The notes below the pieces were generated by a model, which searched no databases, was not told the origin of the DNA, and saw only the letters and a program-made list of their open reading frames with translations. The translations under genes were made by a program, and so were the position numbers. From Clarkia xantiana subsp. parviflora (lineage: Eukaryota; Streptophyta; Magnoliopsida; Myrtales; Onagraceae), in NCBI GenBank assembly GCA_036873135.1, contig JAPTYO010000017.1, positions 1,984,001 through 2,048,000 on the forward strand: 64,000 nt of DNA, written 5' to 3'. Shown here piece after piece: positions 10,583 to 23,197 of this stretch. Numbering within the stretch: position 1 is the first letter of the stretch; each line of letters begins with the position of its first letter.

Positions 10583-11298
10583 TGATGGGTTTCGCTACAG
10601 CCGTTAGGGCCTTTAACGGTAAGGAAACGGCGAGCAGGCCCACTGGGCCCTAAAATAGAGGTCAAGAAGACCAAGGTGAAGGGTCCCGACGTAGGGAGTC
10701 CCGATGATGAAGGGTCCCGACAGAGTCGGTCCCGACAGTTGAGCTGGATGCTCCCGAAGAGAAGCCTTTAAGTAGGCCCCGATGATGAATCCCTGAGAAT
10801 GATTGGCCCTGTCACGATGACGAGGGGCCCCGAGCGGTAACACAACGAGATAACTCTGGAGTCCCCGATGTTAGTCGGGACTTGCTATCAGAGGTTAAGG
10901 CCAAGATACGCGGGGCGTGGCCGAGATACGCGGAGCGTAGTTAAGATATGCGGAGCGTGGCCGAGATACGTGGGGCGTGGCCGAGATAAGCGAGATCATG
11001 GCCTAGATAGGCGGGATCGTGCCCGAGATACGCGGAATACGGGCTAACCACCCCCAACGGTTCACCAAGTAACTGAGGTACCTCTCCGCCTATAAAAGGG
11101 CAGAGGTCACCTCAGATCAATTACGTTGTGATATACACTTTGAGATTCCTGCTTGCCACTTTTACAAGATACTCATTTAAGCATCGGAGAGGGATTCTAG
11201 GTCACCGCCCGGTCTATCCCCTATTTGCAGGACCACGTGGAGCGAAGGAGCTAGGATCGCCGTCAAGGACCGTACCGGAGTTCCACCGTGATCCAACA
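10583..11298 (+). repeat. Tat-1 3' LTR
   Basis: This 716-bp LTR is the partner of 652-1368, with about 18 differences including one single-base gap. Its TATA box is at 11091-11099. Reading from it goes straight into copia-1 sequence after 11303, so an open frame spanning 11128-11586 is an LTR-copia chimera and not a gene. Confidence 0.95.
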
Positions 11299-11303
11299 GG
11301 GAC

Positions 11304-13170
11304 AACCAACTTGGTTCTTGGTCCTAGTGACCGTGGAATTCATCTTAGAGGTAGAATATCGAGACTAAGAGGTCGCCCAAGAAAAGTTATAGGTGAAGGT
11401 TCAAGCAACGCCCTTGTTCCCAGTGGGAGTATTGATCCTAGTGGGAGCACCATTCGTAGTGGGAGTATTCTTCCTAGTGAGAGTATAGTTCAATTTCAAT
11501 ATGGGAATGTTGAGCCTAGACGTAGTCAAATGGAGCGAACTTCTCCAAAGAAGATACCCATCGAGAAGGGTGAATTTTCACCATGACTTCAGTTGATGAA
11601 CCTAACAGTTAAACACGCTTTGGAAGGACCTCAAGGGAAGGAATTGAGGAAAGCAATGGAGGAAGAGATCGCCTCTATGAAAGACCATTCGGTATGGCCG
11701 TTAGTTGATTTGCCTACTAACCGCAGAGCCATAAGGGCTAAGTCGGTTCTGAAATTCAAACTCACTGCTGATGGAAACGTTGAGCGATACAAAGCTCAAC
11801 TGGTTGCGAAAGGATATACACAACTCCACGGAGTGGACTTTGATGAGACATACTCACCGACTGTGCGTTACACAACAGTTTGGGCCATTCTGTCCCTGGT
11901 TGCTAGACTCAATCTGGAACTGCACCAAATGGATGTTAAGACTGCATTCCATCATGGAAACTTGGAGTAAGAGATCTACATGAAGCAACCGAAGGGTTTC
12001 GTAACCTCTGGGAATGATTGTAAAGTTTGTAAACTCCAAAGATCGATCTATGGTCTTAAACAATCGTCTCGGCAATAGTACCGCATGTTCCACGAGGAAA
12101 TAGTGGCAACAGATTCGTGAATCTTCACGAGGATCCCTGCGTGTACACCAAGACCTCTGAGTCTAAGTATGTTATCTTGATGTAATACGTCGACGACATG
12201 CTCATTGCCACGAACGACGTGAGTTATTTGATAGAATCAAAGTCCTGGCTGGCATCTGTATTCGAGATGAAGGACATGGGAGAAGTCACGTACATCCTAG
12301 GCATTAAGATTTCTAGGGATCACGCTGCTCGTAAACTATGTCTTTCCCAATAAGCCTATATCAACAAATTACCTAGATGCCAAACCTGTGGATACGCCGG
12401 TCGTGTTTGGGTACGCGATGTCGAAGCGTGAGGGCCCAAAGGACCAGGTCGAGCGTGAACAGATGAAAAGTGCAGAGTACCTTAGTATGGTTGGCAGTAT
12501 GATGTTCGCCATGCAATGCACTCGTCCAGATATCTGTTACGTTGTGGGCTTAGTAACATGTTTCTAATCAGATCCTTGATATCAACATTTACGAGCCATA
12601 AAATGATTTATTCGATATCTGAAAGGCACTGCCAACTACGGACTGTGCTACTAGGGTACTAAGCTTGAAATGTTTGTGTTCAGTAACACCGATCATGGTG
12701 GCGATCCAGATGATCGTAAGTCCACCTCAGGAGGATTATTTCTCTTTGCTAATGCCGCCATTTCATGGATGAGCAAGAAGCAATCCTGTGTCGCGCTATC
12801 TACGATGGAATACAAATTCGTGGCCCTCTTTAAGAATGCACATTAGGCTGCCTGGCTAAAGGGAATCTTGACTGCTCTGCTTGAGGTCGAGACGGGAGTA
12901 AACCGGTAAGAATTTACTCTGACAGTTAAAGAGTTATAGCGGTAGTTAAGAATCCAAAGTACCATAGTAGGACGAAATACATTGACGTTAAAGATAATTA
13001 TGTGAAATTATGGTAGAATACAAAATAATCACATTAAAATACTTTTCCTCTAAGAGTATGGTGGTAGAACCATTGACCAAACCTTTACGCAGAGAAATTT
13101 TCGAAAAGCATGTCAAAGTGCTTGGACTGCGTAGGTTTAAAAAGCTTGTATTGTGTCATTAACATTTTGA
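11304..13170 (+). pseudogene. pol: copia-1 reverse transcriptase and RNase H
   Basis: This is the continuation of the copia polyprotein after Tat-1. It carries the RT start (ALEGPQGKELRKAMEEEI), KARLVAKGYTQ-like YKAQLVAKGYTQ, MDVKTAFHHGNLE, IYGLKQSS and the catalytic YVDD at 12186-12197. RNase H follows (RKSTSGGLF, SWMSKKQSC, STMEYKF, about 12715-12820). The end of pol, PLTKPLRREIFEKHVK, is at about 13070-13125. Stops are frequent (for example 11968-11970, 12078-12080 and the codon just before YVDD), so it is a relic. It is older than Tat-1, which interrupts it. The minus-strand copy at 46900-47969 is its close relative. Confidence 0.92.
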
Positions 13171-13305
13171 GCTTTAAAATAAAAGAATTGAAATTTGAGT
13201 TTATGATTTTTACCACGTCTTGATGACTGAATTACATCGGATTTACAGTCTATATACTAGTCGTTGGAGTGTAAAACCTCCCAATAAAATATGTCGAATG
13301 TGGGT
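13171..13305 (+). other. copia-1 sequence after pol, left part
   Basis: This is noncoding sequence downstream of copia RNase H. It ends with TGGGT at 13301-13305, the target duplicate of NA-1, and continues logically at 33587. The reverse complement of the stretch around 13262-13305 is found at about 46745-46790 in copia-4, uninterrupted, which proves the join. Confidence 0.85.
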
Positions 13306-14024
13306 TGTTGGGTTCGCTTCAACACTTGGGCTGCTTCGGGCTTTTTCCTTCACGAACGAGCTTCTTCCTTCACGATCGGGCTTGATATATATGTATAAGG
13401 ACGGGAACGCCGCGATCCTTAATACACAATCACCGAGCTAGACTTCAATCCTCAACCTTGGACTTTTGATCTTCGGGTCCTGCATGAAGGGCAGTAACCA
13501 GCGTGGGGGGGGGGGGGATGCTGGTTGGGCCCACTCCGACGATCAAGTTAGCACTTTTAGAGAGAGAAAGCCTAAGAGAGAAGTCAGAGCATTTCAAGTC
13601 CAAAAGTGAGGGAATTTTTCAAATGAGAGACCTAGGCCTCTATTTATAGGGAACCTAAGGATCATGCTCAATTATGAATGGCTTGATGTCGGTATGTGGA
13701 AATACGCATACCGTCACCAAGGTGGACTATGCGTGCACCGACTTCTCGCAATCGACAAAAATAATCGGGATGAGCGCGGAGAAAGACGGTAATCCGGACA
13801 TCCGTATTGCACTTGATAATCCGGACCGGTCCGGATTGCTAAGCTTATCCGGACCGGTCCGGATCGCCTTAAGGCAATCCGGAAGTCCTTCGGCCCGGGA
13901 ATTGCGCGTATCCCGGACCATTTTTAGACTTAGGTGTCCGCAAAAGGGTTTTTTTTACGGGTTTTGGGATATTTTACGAGGCCCAAAATGTAAATACGAA
14001 CCCAAATTGGACAAATATCTAACA
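13306..14024 (-). repeat. NA-1 3' LTR
   Basis: This 719-bp LTR holds a G-run at about 13505-13517 and, on the minus strand, the TATA sequence TATAAATAG at about 13639-13648. It matches the split LTR at 21616-21945 plus 33219-33581, but is clearly more diverged than the Tat LTR pairs. Perfect or near-perfect inverted motifs (GGACCGGTCC) recur near 13822-13860. Confidence 0.9.
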
Positions 14025-14570
14025 CTTGCCCCCGAGTCAAGTAGTGGTTCAAAACCCGTGCTTGACTCTTTTCAAAGACAAGTTATTCGTCCAATTTAGG
14101 TTCGGTACTGACCTCAGGGGTGGCCTATTTGTCAGTTCGAATGTTGAGATCATAAATTCGACCAACTTTTAATTTTCCGCCGTACGTACGTAATCTGTTT
14201 ACAAGGTTAGCATAACGGACAATATGCATACAACGACATGCAACTATATTCTTAATATCATATAATAGAGGAAATATTTGTAATAATAAAGAATCATGCA
14301 ACGTGATGATATCATGGTACATGATGTAAACACATAACATGTTGTCAACATATAAATGATGATATAGTTAACGTATGATGTAATCATGTCATAAGCAAAA
14401 CACTTAGAATAATATGAAATTGGAAAGCATGCTTGTCAACGAGTATGATGCAAACATGAAGTTGGTGCTAATATGAGACATGATATAAACATGAGATTCA
14501 TATTTAGATTATAAAAATAATCATGTAATGATCACAAATAATAAACGCGTATGATAAATTCTATGTATGT
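14025..14570. other. NA-1 polypurine tract and AT-rich spacer
   Basis: CTTGCCCCCGAGTCAAG at 14025-14041 is the complement of the polypurine tract of a minus-strand element. The rest is AT-rich with many ATGAT and ACATG words and no coding signal that I can see. Confidence 0.75.
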
Positions 14571-15895
14571 ACATACATGTCGACAAGGAGAAAATATTGT
14601 CTAAGTGTTTCCATGTACGTACATGGAAACACTTAGAAAATATTCTTCTCTTGTCGACATGCATCCTTCTCGACATGTATGTACGTACATGGAAATGCTT
14701 AGAAAATATTCTTCTCTTGTCGACATGTATGTACGTACATGGAAACACTTAGAAAATATTTTCTCCTTGTCGACATGTATGTACGTACATGGAAACACAT
14801 AGGAAATATTCTTCTCTTGTCGACATGCATCCTTGTCGATATGAATGTACGTACATGGAAACACTTAGAAAATATTTTCTCCTTATCGACATGTATGTAC
14901 GTACATGGAAACACTTAGAAAATATTCTTCTCTTGTCGACATGCATCCTTGTCGACATGTATGTACGTACATGGATGCACTTAGAAAATATTTTCTCCTT
15001 GTCAACATGTATGTACGTACATGGAAACACTTAGAAAATATTTTCTCCTTGTCGACATGCATGTACGTACATGGAAACGCTTAGAAAATATTCTTCTCTT
15101 GTCGACATGCATTCTTGTCGACATGTATGTACGTAAATGGAAACACTTAGAAAATATTTTCTCCTTGTCGACATGTATGTACGTACATGGAAACACTTAG
15201 AAAATACTCTTCACTTGTTGACATGCATCCTTGTCGATAAGTATGTACATACGTGGAAACACTTAGAAAATATTCTTCACTAGTCGACATGCATCCTTAT
15301 CGACATGTATGTACGTACATGGAAACACTTAGAAAATATTCTTCTCTTGTCGATATGCATCCTTGTCGACATGTATGTACGTACATGGAAACACTTAGAA
15401 AATATTTTCTCCTTGTCGAAATGTATGTACGTACATAAAAAACACTTAGAAAATATATTCACTTGTCGACATGCATCCTTGTCGATATGTATGTACATAC
15501 ACGGAAACACTTAGAAAATATTCTTCACTTGTCGACATGCATCCTTGTCGACATGTATGTACGTACATGGAAACACTTAGAAAATATTGTTCTCTTGTCG
15601 ACATGCATCCTTGTCGACATGTATGTACGTACATGGAAACACTTAGAAAATATTTTCTCCTTGTCGACATGTATGTACGTACATGGAAACACTTAGAAAA
15701 TATTCTTCACTTGTCGACATGCATCCTTTTCGACATGTATGTACGTACATGGAAACACTTAGAAAATATTTTTCACTTGTCGACATGCATCCTTGTCGAT
15801 ATGTATGTACGTACATGGAAACACTTAGAAATTATTCTTCTTTTGTCGACATGCATCCTTGTCGACATGTATGTACGTACACGTATGTGCGCACT
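14571..15895. repeat. Tandem array with TGTACGTACA palindromes in NA-1
   Basis: About 22 copies of a unit built around ATGTACGTACATGGAAACAC then TTAGAAAATATT. Units are about 49-50 bp or about 66-68 bp; the long form has a second GTCGACATGCATCCTT segment. The two lengths are interspersed. At the left edge the array flips: 14601-14636 is a perfect 36-bp palindrome centred at 14618/14619. Many 60-160 codon open frames run through it on both strands only because the unit lacks stops. It is not coding. Confidence 0.92.
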
Positions 15896-18800
15896 TGCCC
15901 CCACACTTAGAGTCTTTTCTCTATCTCTGGCTATGTACGCTATATCCATATGCTTGATGTAAACACAGGTTGTATGCCAACACCTTGTTGTATGCTAACA
16001 CTTGGTAATATGCTGACACATAGTAGTATGCTGACATCTTGCAATATGCTGATTATCATCCTGAGCAAAACACTTAGAAAATATTTCACCCTTGTAAGCA
16101 TGTATGTTGTGAGTATTAGCTTGATTAATTGATGTCGGTACACATATACGTCCTTCTGAAGATTTGGTATGTTGACATGGTAGAGCAGCTAAATAATACA
16201 CCAAGTGTAGATGTCGATGTCCTTTATGACTTGTATCATGTTGTAATGTAGGTTGGACTTTGATGGAAAAAGCTCGTCTTTGCAGATAGTCTGATGTGTA
16301 CAGTAATCCGTTCGTTGGAAGGAATGTCCGTACAATTGCGCCCGCTACTCTGGAGTCTCCGGATATGGTCGCGGTAAAGAACTTGTGAGTAAGGCACCTC
16401 TTTGTATCTTCTTGGAACTTGTTAATTTTCCAAGTTTTTGTTTTCATGTTGCTGAACGTGTGGTTGCAGTTCCCGGCTTTAGCACAATTCTCAAAAGATC
16501 CGACGCAGGGGCGCGTTCCTCGAGCGATTCTTAGTTCTTTATGCCGAGTACGACCGTGCTAACTTCTTCTTGTGATAAAGGGAATAGAGTTGAGGGTCGT
16601 GCGGTGGTGTCTTCTGCCCCCGGTCGGGGGACCGGCCCAAGGAGGAGCGTTCCTCCTATTGAGGTAAGCATTTGTTGACGTCTGATTTTGATGCACGTAT
16701 TGCTGATTGTCGCGCTTATGTTGAAGAACTATGTCGTGTTGAAGTTGAAGCGACCATTCTTGTCGTGTCCTTTGTGTTGATGACGACATTGCATTTGATG
16801 TTGACAGTATGAACTCTTTGCCATAGATCCTTAGAGATGATGTTATCTCTTGGTTGGTGTCAGGTTGTCCGCTTCCAGCATGTTGAACCCTTTGTGAATG
16901 GGTTGATGTTGTTTTGATAATTCTTTGTTTATACCTTTTCTTGCATGATATTTCGTCACTTGGACCTGTTTTCAATAATAATAAACATATGATAACTTGT
17001 TAGTAATATTTCATACCTTGAGCTATCTTTATTGTCCGTATGTATTGGACTTGCATGACAGGATTGAACTCCTTGTTGTGATGGATAGAACATAGAATGT
17101 TGCGACTTGCGCATTGCAGGGTGTTATGTACACCTGGTACTTGTAGCATTGCAGGTAGTAATGTACTTGGCACTTGGCCTTTGATATGTAGCAGTGTCGT
17201 CTTGGCGAAGCAAGACTTAAGTTTATACCGTTTCTTAGTTCCACTCTAAGGAGACGTTGTTGCAAGATACTTCTTGCTGATTTTGTTGTTTTGGCGTTAA
17301 ATTCTAAATAGCAAGATAACGTTATACAAGACTCGACTTGTAAGTTTGATGAGTTTTGTACAAGGTTTGCTTTAAAAAGCGTATAACATGAAGCTATCCT
17401 TTTTCAGGCATAAGTCTTCATGGTGTATGAACCCCTAAGAGAGTATGCATACTTTTAGTGTGTGGGGTTGTCATCTAAAAAGAGGACTTCCGCCACGATG
17501 GGGTGATCAGTCCCATCACTGCATTTGCCGCATCCTGTTTCTATTCAGGGAATGGCTATGAACATGAGGATTTGCTTCTAAGAGCATTTCGCAGCATGCC
17601 ATTTTTTAGAAGTAAACATGGGGTTTGCCCTTACAAAAAGGATACCACAGCATGCTACGTTTGATAGTGAATCTTTGTGTTTATCCAAGATATTTCTTGT
17701 TGTTGACGCCTTCGCAATAGTCGTCACCTTGAGTAGAGAATTTTGCAAGTCCCTTTTTGTAGGTAAGCCGCAAGTTGTCATTGCCATATATAAGTTGACT
17801 GTGCACATAGCGTGATGGCTTTGTGTTGCCGACATCTTCTTGATATACCCGCTGTTATGGATGGAGAAATAAACTCCCTGTTGGTGTAGATAATAGATAT
17901 ATTGGCGTTGTATGCCATAAATCCCTTCTTGAACATAATGCTTAGCTTGTATTGTTGAAGTAGATATTATGTGCATAGGTTACTACTTGGCATAATTCCC
18001 ATGTAGTAATCGTAGTGTAGCATGTACCTACGAACAGAGTTGCTCTTTGTCAGATAGTTGCAATGTTTACAAGTTTGAAAAAATATGGAGTTATGAAATT
18101 TTGTTTTTAGTAATGCATATAATAGATAAAGTAAAGGAGTCTGATACGAGGACTACTTGTTTGTGAAAGAAACTTCCCTAAGTGCGGACGCGGTAGGTGC
18201 GGATCGTGACAGGTGCGCTTATGTCGGGAGCGGAGCTTTTCCAAGTATCACCCGCTATATGTGATTGTGAATATGTCGGTATGAACAACGACTATGTATT
18301 ATTGTATGCGTCCTCTAGTTGATACGTGTTGATGCCTCCTTAGCATGATGAACATGCCTATACATGATCATTGCTTGGTGTTTCCTTCTTAGAAGAAAGG
18401 TACCGCGCGTTCTTGCAATTATCCGTTTGTTCACTTCGGTGGAATACCGAGCACTTGTCAGCTTGGTGCCCCCCAAGTCGCTTGGCAGTCGTACCGCTGT
18501 TTCCTGATGGTTTCTATTACTTTATCTTCTGACCGTGATGCGTCTACTTGGACCATCCTTTCTGGTTCATCTATCTTGATTTCTTTTAATGCTTTAACGA
18601 AAGCAGGGCGTGCCTGATCTACCCTTGGGTTTTTCATCAATGACGGGAATTCCGCTATTGTTTGTCTAGACATTATGTTGGAGTGCAACCTTGTAGCAGT
18701 CTTTTGATAGTTTCTGATCTCCATTTATTTCACCAATTCCTATCTTTGTTGGAAACTTGATTCCACTTATCATACCCACTTGTTCACGGTTGTATACCCT

Positions 18801-19671
18801 AGGATTCCATTATATGCGTCAAGCTTTTCTGCAATCACGAACGGAAAGCCGATTTGGAGTTGTTGCTCTCCTTCTCCTATTGCGCATTGCGCGGTGTTGA
18901 ATTAATGTGCTAGCTTTGCAATGCATGATTCATGTGTTCACTTTCAAGAGGCCTTGGTTTATTTGATGTGTTTCTTCATACACTTGTGACTCTTTCTGAG
19001 GTTATGTTTGTTTGACGATTGTACATATGGTTGAGAGATGTTATTCTGGTGGAATCCTCATCTTCTCCTTTGTTTTGTCCGAAGATTAGGTTTCCCTGTC
19101 GGCGTACGTTTTGAGTGGTACGATTCTTCTTGTGTTCTTAACAAGGGAAAACTTGCTGAATGTTGGAAATAATTCTCTAACTCTTTTTTCATGATGGGTT
19201 TGGCACAGGCGTGCGTATAACATAGGAGTGTCTCCTGAATTCCTATCTTCCACAATGTTGATGACGTTATCACTTGGGTAATGCCCCCGTCTTGTTTATT
19301 ATTGCAGCGCGATTTTTAGTCTTGTGCATATATAATGCTTTAGGCTTCGTTGCATGGGGGATGTTGTATGGCCTAACCATTTGTTGTTCCTAGTGTGATA
19401 GCTTGTGTTGTTGACGCAATTAATATGTGCGTAGTTGTTACTTGGCATTATTCCAAGGTAGTATGCATAATATAATAATGTACCTACGAAAGTAGATTTA
19501 ACCTTCTTTAGATATTTGGAGTTCGTACAACGGATTATAGGAAGGCGTCTATTGATCGTTCCTTTTGAAAAGTACTAACGCTAATAAACATAAGTTGTAC
19601 TTAATCTAAGAAGAGTTAAAAGTAGATATGCAATAATAAAGATAAAGGGATTGATGATGTGTTTGACGTCT
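15896..19671. other. NA-1 noncoding interior
   Basis: I see no gene in this 3.8 kb. It starts with degenerate short repeats (TATGCTGACA-like words at about 15965-16050). Several stretches match NA-2 in reverse complement, for example the GGGCCGGTCC-like block with a G-rich flank near 16595-16645 (NA-2 43263-43320) and a block near 17470-17620 (NA-2 42420-42570). That conservation between two separately inserted copies shows that it is element sequence and not captured host DNA. Confidence 0.75.
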
Positions 19672-21564
19672 TCATAGGTGATTTGTCGGCAAGTTGATTC
19701 TGCTACATGCCACATAGTTCCTCAATGCATCTAGCGTGTTGAGCTCTTCAATTTCCTCCTTTGGGGATGAACAAATGTTGGTGCCATGCCCCCCAGTTTT
19801 ATGGTGCTTGCATCGTTCTTCAACATTCTTGCAAAGGAAGGCAATCATTGGCTCAAATGGACGGTGAAGCTTGCTTTCTGGGAGTTTGAAATTTGTTTCC
19901 TCCACCTTCAAACTCCAAGGGTTGTATAAGTCGTCATAATTGGTTCCATGAGTGACGTTGTTTTTCCGACGCTTTGCAATAGGTGGATTATCATTTGCCT
20001 TTTCTTTTCCCTTGCCTTTTCCTGAAGACTTCACATGAGACTTCCTTTGATGCCTATTGCCTTGGTCGATATACTTCTTCACTTCTCCTTTTAAGATTAA
20101 GCTGTTTACATGAAACCTTAATCCAACACAGCTCTCCGTCTCGTGGCCATACACTTCGTGATTTTCACACCATTTGCTTTCATCTTTTCCCAATGGGCCC
20201 TTGCGGAAATTGGAGGGCTTTTTCCACAGCTTGGTCTTCTTTATCTCTTTCAAGATGACGGACAGCGGTGTGTTCAACGGAACACATTTGGCGAGATTGG
20301 TGTTTTTGAGTCTTTGGACGTCTGACTGGAATGGCTTCTTTTGTTGCGGTTGTCTCTTTTCCCAGGAAGCGTCTATCTTTTCCTCAATTATTGCCTTCAA
20401 GGTTCTTGTTTTAAGTCCCGTGATTGGGACATCATCGTCATTAACAGGTTTTTTCCGTCCCTCCTTGTGACGGATGTCAGCATCGTCTTGGCTTGTCCTC
20501 GTGGAAGAACCTTCCTTGTGAACTTTTGAGCGGGAGGTTGGAGGTTGTTTCCATACCCCCTCTTGGTGTTGTGCTATCACATACGGGTTGTATGAGCGTG
20601 CGGCTCCTTGCCTTGGTTGTTGGTACTGGAAGGTACCTTCCGTGCATTGCCCCCTTATTCCTTGGTGCGGTATGTCTTGATGACTTGTGACTTGGGACTT
20701 TATTCTTGTCCCCTCGACTTGTCCGTTGATTGGAGGCATAGGTGGTGGTGGCGGGGTATATCCTTGGTTCGTTAACATCCTTCGGAATGTAAGCAACTCT
20801 TCGAGCGCGGTCATCATGGTAGGAGTGACAGGTGATGGCGGGTTGACACCTTTGTATTGGAGGACTCCTTGGTCGTACTGTGCGAATGATGCGCTTCTTG
20901 TTGGCATGATGAAAGCATTGGATGTGGCAACAGGGATGTGGGAGGATCCAAGTCGACTTCTTGTCGGCTTCTACGTGGTTATGGCCAAGGCGTCGTGGTA
21001 TGCAACGTGTTCATTGTCCTTTGATAAAAAGCCAATGAAATTTTCAATGGCGGCATTCTTTATGTCGACATACTCCATGTTGGTATCATGGAACTTGTGC
21101 ATTACCTTTGAAACGTACACTTCTAGCTCGTACGACTTCTCGCTTTCAACATTGAAGTCTCCATGGATCATATGTTCGTTTGCCATCTTTTTCGGATAGG
21201 ATGCAATTTATGTTGTATTCTGGACTTTAAGGCCATGCTGTGCGGAAGGCCCACTGCTTGTTGGCATGGAGGATGCAGCGAACATGTCTTTATGCATGTG
21301 CAAAATATTCTGCTGTCTCGTTGCCTGCTTCTCTTTGTTGGCTGGCATCCCGTATGGGAATTCTTCATTGATCCCCGTCCTTTGCTCAAACTCATGTGGT
21401 AATGCATTATTCTGAACTTCGGGACCGTGCTGTGCGGAAGGCACGTTTGCGGTTGGCATGGATGAGGCGGTTGATCCTATATCTGGAACGTGAGAACGTC
21501 CTGGTTGGTTTCTTGTCGGCTTTGGCTTGTCTGCACCCGCCTTCTTTGGTCATCTTCCAGTCAT
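19672..21564 (-). pseudogene. gag: NA-1 gag-like gene
   Basis: The last 411 codons (20907-19672) are open. Together with upstream parts in the same frame they form a gag-like protein starting at ATG 21564, about 50 bp inside the primer site. Stops at about 20971-20973 and 21208-21210, and one close to the start, break it. The middle has DVQRLKNTNLAKCVPLNTPL and then a zinc knuckle of the form C-X2-H-X4-H-X4-C (WCENHEVYGHETESC, about 20140-20180), the same variant as in Tat gag. A second Cys-His group lies near the C-terminus (CKHHKTGGHGTNIC). The N-terminal part repeats a module with PSAQHG and NEEFPYGMP. No polymerase follows. Confidence 0.85.
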
Positions 21565-21597
21565 AGCTCGCGGTGCGGAATGGCTTTTTGTTTGAAT

Positions 21598-21615
21598 CAC
21601 ACCTACGGCGCCAAA
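21598..21615 (-). other. NA-1 primer-binding site
   Basis: On the minus strand the sequence after the LTR is TTTGGCGCCGTAGGTGTG. It shares the core TTGGCGCCGT with Tat-1, Tat-2 and NA-2 but differs beyond it. Confidence 0.75.
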
Positions 21616-21945
21616 TGTTGGGTTCGCTTCACCACTTTGGCTTCTTCGGGCTTTTTCCTTCACGAACGAGCTTCTTCCTTCACGATCGGGCTCGAGATAT
21701 ATGTATAAGGACAGGAACGCCGCGATCCTTAATACACAATCACCGAGCTAGACTTCAATCCTCAACCTTGGAGTTTTGATCTTCGGGTCCTGCACGAAGG
21801 GCAGTAACCAGCATGGGGGGGGATGCTGGTTGGGCCCACTCCGACGCTCAAGTTAGCACTTTTAGAGAGAGAAAGCCTTAGAGAGAAGTCAGAACATTTC
21901 AAGTCCAAAAGTGAGGGAATTTTTCAAATGAGAGACCTAGGCCCC
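21616..21945 (-). repeat. NA-1 5' LTR, first part
   Basis: This is 330 bp from the LTR edge TGTTGGGTTC up to the Tat-2 insertion. It aligns with the left end of 13306-14024. The last five bases GCCCC (21941-21945) are the Tat-2 target duplicate, repeated at 33214-33218. Confidence 0.92.
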
Positions 21946-22643
21946 TGTTGGATCACGGTGGAACTCCGGTACGGACTTTGACGGCAATCCTAGCTCCTTT
22001 GCTCCACGCAATCCTGCAAGAGGGGATAGACCGGGCGGTGACCCAGAATCCCTCTCCGATGCTTAAATGAGTATCTCGTATGACTGGCAAGTAATAAACT
22101 CAGAGTGTATTCAACTCTACGTAAGTCTTTCTAAGGTGATCTCCTGCCCTTTTATAGGCAAAGAGATGCCTCAGGTACCTGGCGAACCGTTAGGGGTGGT
22201 TAGCCCGTATCCCGCATATCTCGGACGTGATCTCGCGTATCTTAGCCATGCCCAGCGTATCTCGGCCACGCTCCGTGTATCTTAACCACATTCCGCGTAT
22301 CTCGGCCACGCCCCGCATATCTTGGCTTTACCCTCTGATAACGAGTCCCGACTCCCGTCGGGGACTCCAGAGTTATCTCGTTGTGTCACCGCTCGGGGCC
22401 CCTCGTCATCGTGACAGGGCCAATCATTCTCATGGATTCATCATCGGGGCCTACTTAAAGGCTTCTTATCGGGAGCTTCCAGCTCCACTGTCGGAACCGA
22501 CTCTGTCGGGACCTAGCCTCGTCGGGACACCCTTCGTCGGGACCCTTCTCTTAGGTCATCTTGACCTTCATATTGGGGCCTGGTGGGCCTGTTTGCCGTT
22601 TCCTCGCCGTTAAAGGGCCTGACGGCTATAGTCGGACCCATCA
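21946..22643 (-). repeat. Tat-2 3' LTR
   Basis: 698 bp, read on the minus strand as TGATGGGTCC...ATCCAACA. It carries the U3 repeats with GCGTATCTCGG words (about 22200-22330) and a TATA box at about 22148-22156 on the minus strand. The partner is 32516-33213. Confidence 0.95.
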
Positions 22644-23028
22644 TTTGCCCCCAAGACATGAGGGACTTTTAGTTCGTCGTGTCTTTCAACTCCCGATCTT
22701 TCAATACTAGAGTCGGGGATATTTTCCTTGGTTCAGTTACTCAGTTTATCAGTCTTCTCCTCTACGTTTCCTCAGGGTTTTTGGATAACTGTTATATCCC
22801 AAGGGTCTTCTCGGTTTCCTAGTGCATTAAATGCAGTAGATAATGGAGTGACGTTTTCGACCCACGTGCCTGATTTTTCGCGCCTGTCCTTTTCTGAAAA
22901 AGTGCTTTTTAGGCCGTTTCATCATTACGCCCGTTGTCCTTCAGCACGTTTCATCTCAACGGTCCAGATTAAGACTCTTCGACTTCGACGACTCGGATCG
23001 AAGTGTCCTTTCAACCGTCTTCTTCGAC
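22644..23028. other. Tat-2 polypurine tract and antisense-gene upstream region
   Basis: TTTGCCCCCAAGACATGAGG at 22644-22663 is the complement of the polypurine tract and matches Tat-1. The remaining 360 bp are noncoding, match the Tat-1 spacer 10202-10565 in reverse complement, and lead up to the TATA box of the plus-strand gene. Confidence 0.8.
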
Positions 23029-23035
23029 TATAAAA
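23029..23035 (+). promoter_or_regulatory. TATA box of the Tat-2 antisense gene
   Basis: TATAAAA lies 169 bp before the ATG at 23198, conserved in place and context with the Tat-1 gene. The promoter faces away from the LTR and against gag-pol. Confidence 0.65.
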
Positions 23036-23197
23036 TCCTAGCCACAGTCACAATTTAATTTTTACCGTCTTCGAATTCTCAAAAGCTCTCTGCGATTCCT
23101 CTGCAATTCCAAGCTCTGCGATTTCGAAGGTCTTTGGAGTCTTCCCGATCATCTTTCCGGCGACGTTTCGTTCATCTCCTTCAACCTCCACTTCATC

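Larger units (their letters stand above)
652..11298 (+). mobile_element. Tat-1: nearly complete Ty3/gypsy LTR retrotransposon, Tat type
   Basis: Two LTRs (652-1368 and 10583-11298) bound gag, protease, reverse transcriptase, two RNase H domains and integrase in the gypsy order, then a repeat array and an antisense gene. The LTRs begin TGATGGGT and end ATCCAACA. The 5-bp target duplication GGGAC is at 647-651 and 11299-11303, inside a copia element. A degenerate first RNase H followed by a second one with its acidic residues present is the known hallmark of the plant Tat lineage. The LTRs differ at about 18 positions by eye, so the copy is recent. It cannot encode its own proteins: I count several stops, two pol frameshifts and one altered integrase catalytic residue. 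Confidence 0.96.

Noticed and set aside
11128..11586. A 152-codon frame spanning the end of Tat-1 and copia-1.
   Set aside because: It crosses an LTR, the target duplication and copia linker sequence; a chimera made by insertion.
14567..15962. Many open frames of 60-163 codons on both strands.
   Set aside because: They are read-through of a tandem repeat whose unit lacks stops; the predicted proteins are the same short phrase repeated.
16140..19670. Possible captured host gene in the NA-1 interior.
   Set aside because: No frame over about 140 codons with protein-like content, and blocks recur in NA-2, so it is element noncoding sequence.
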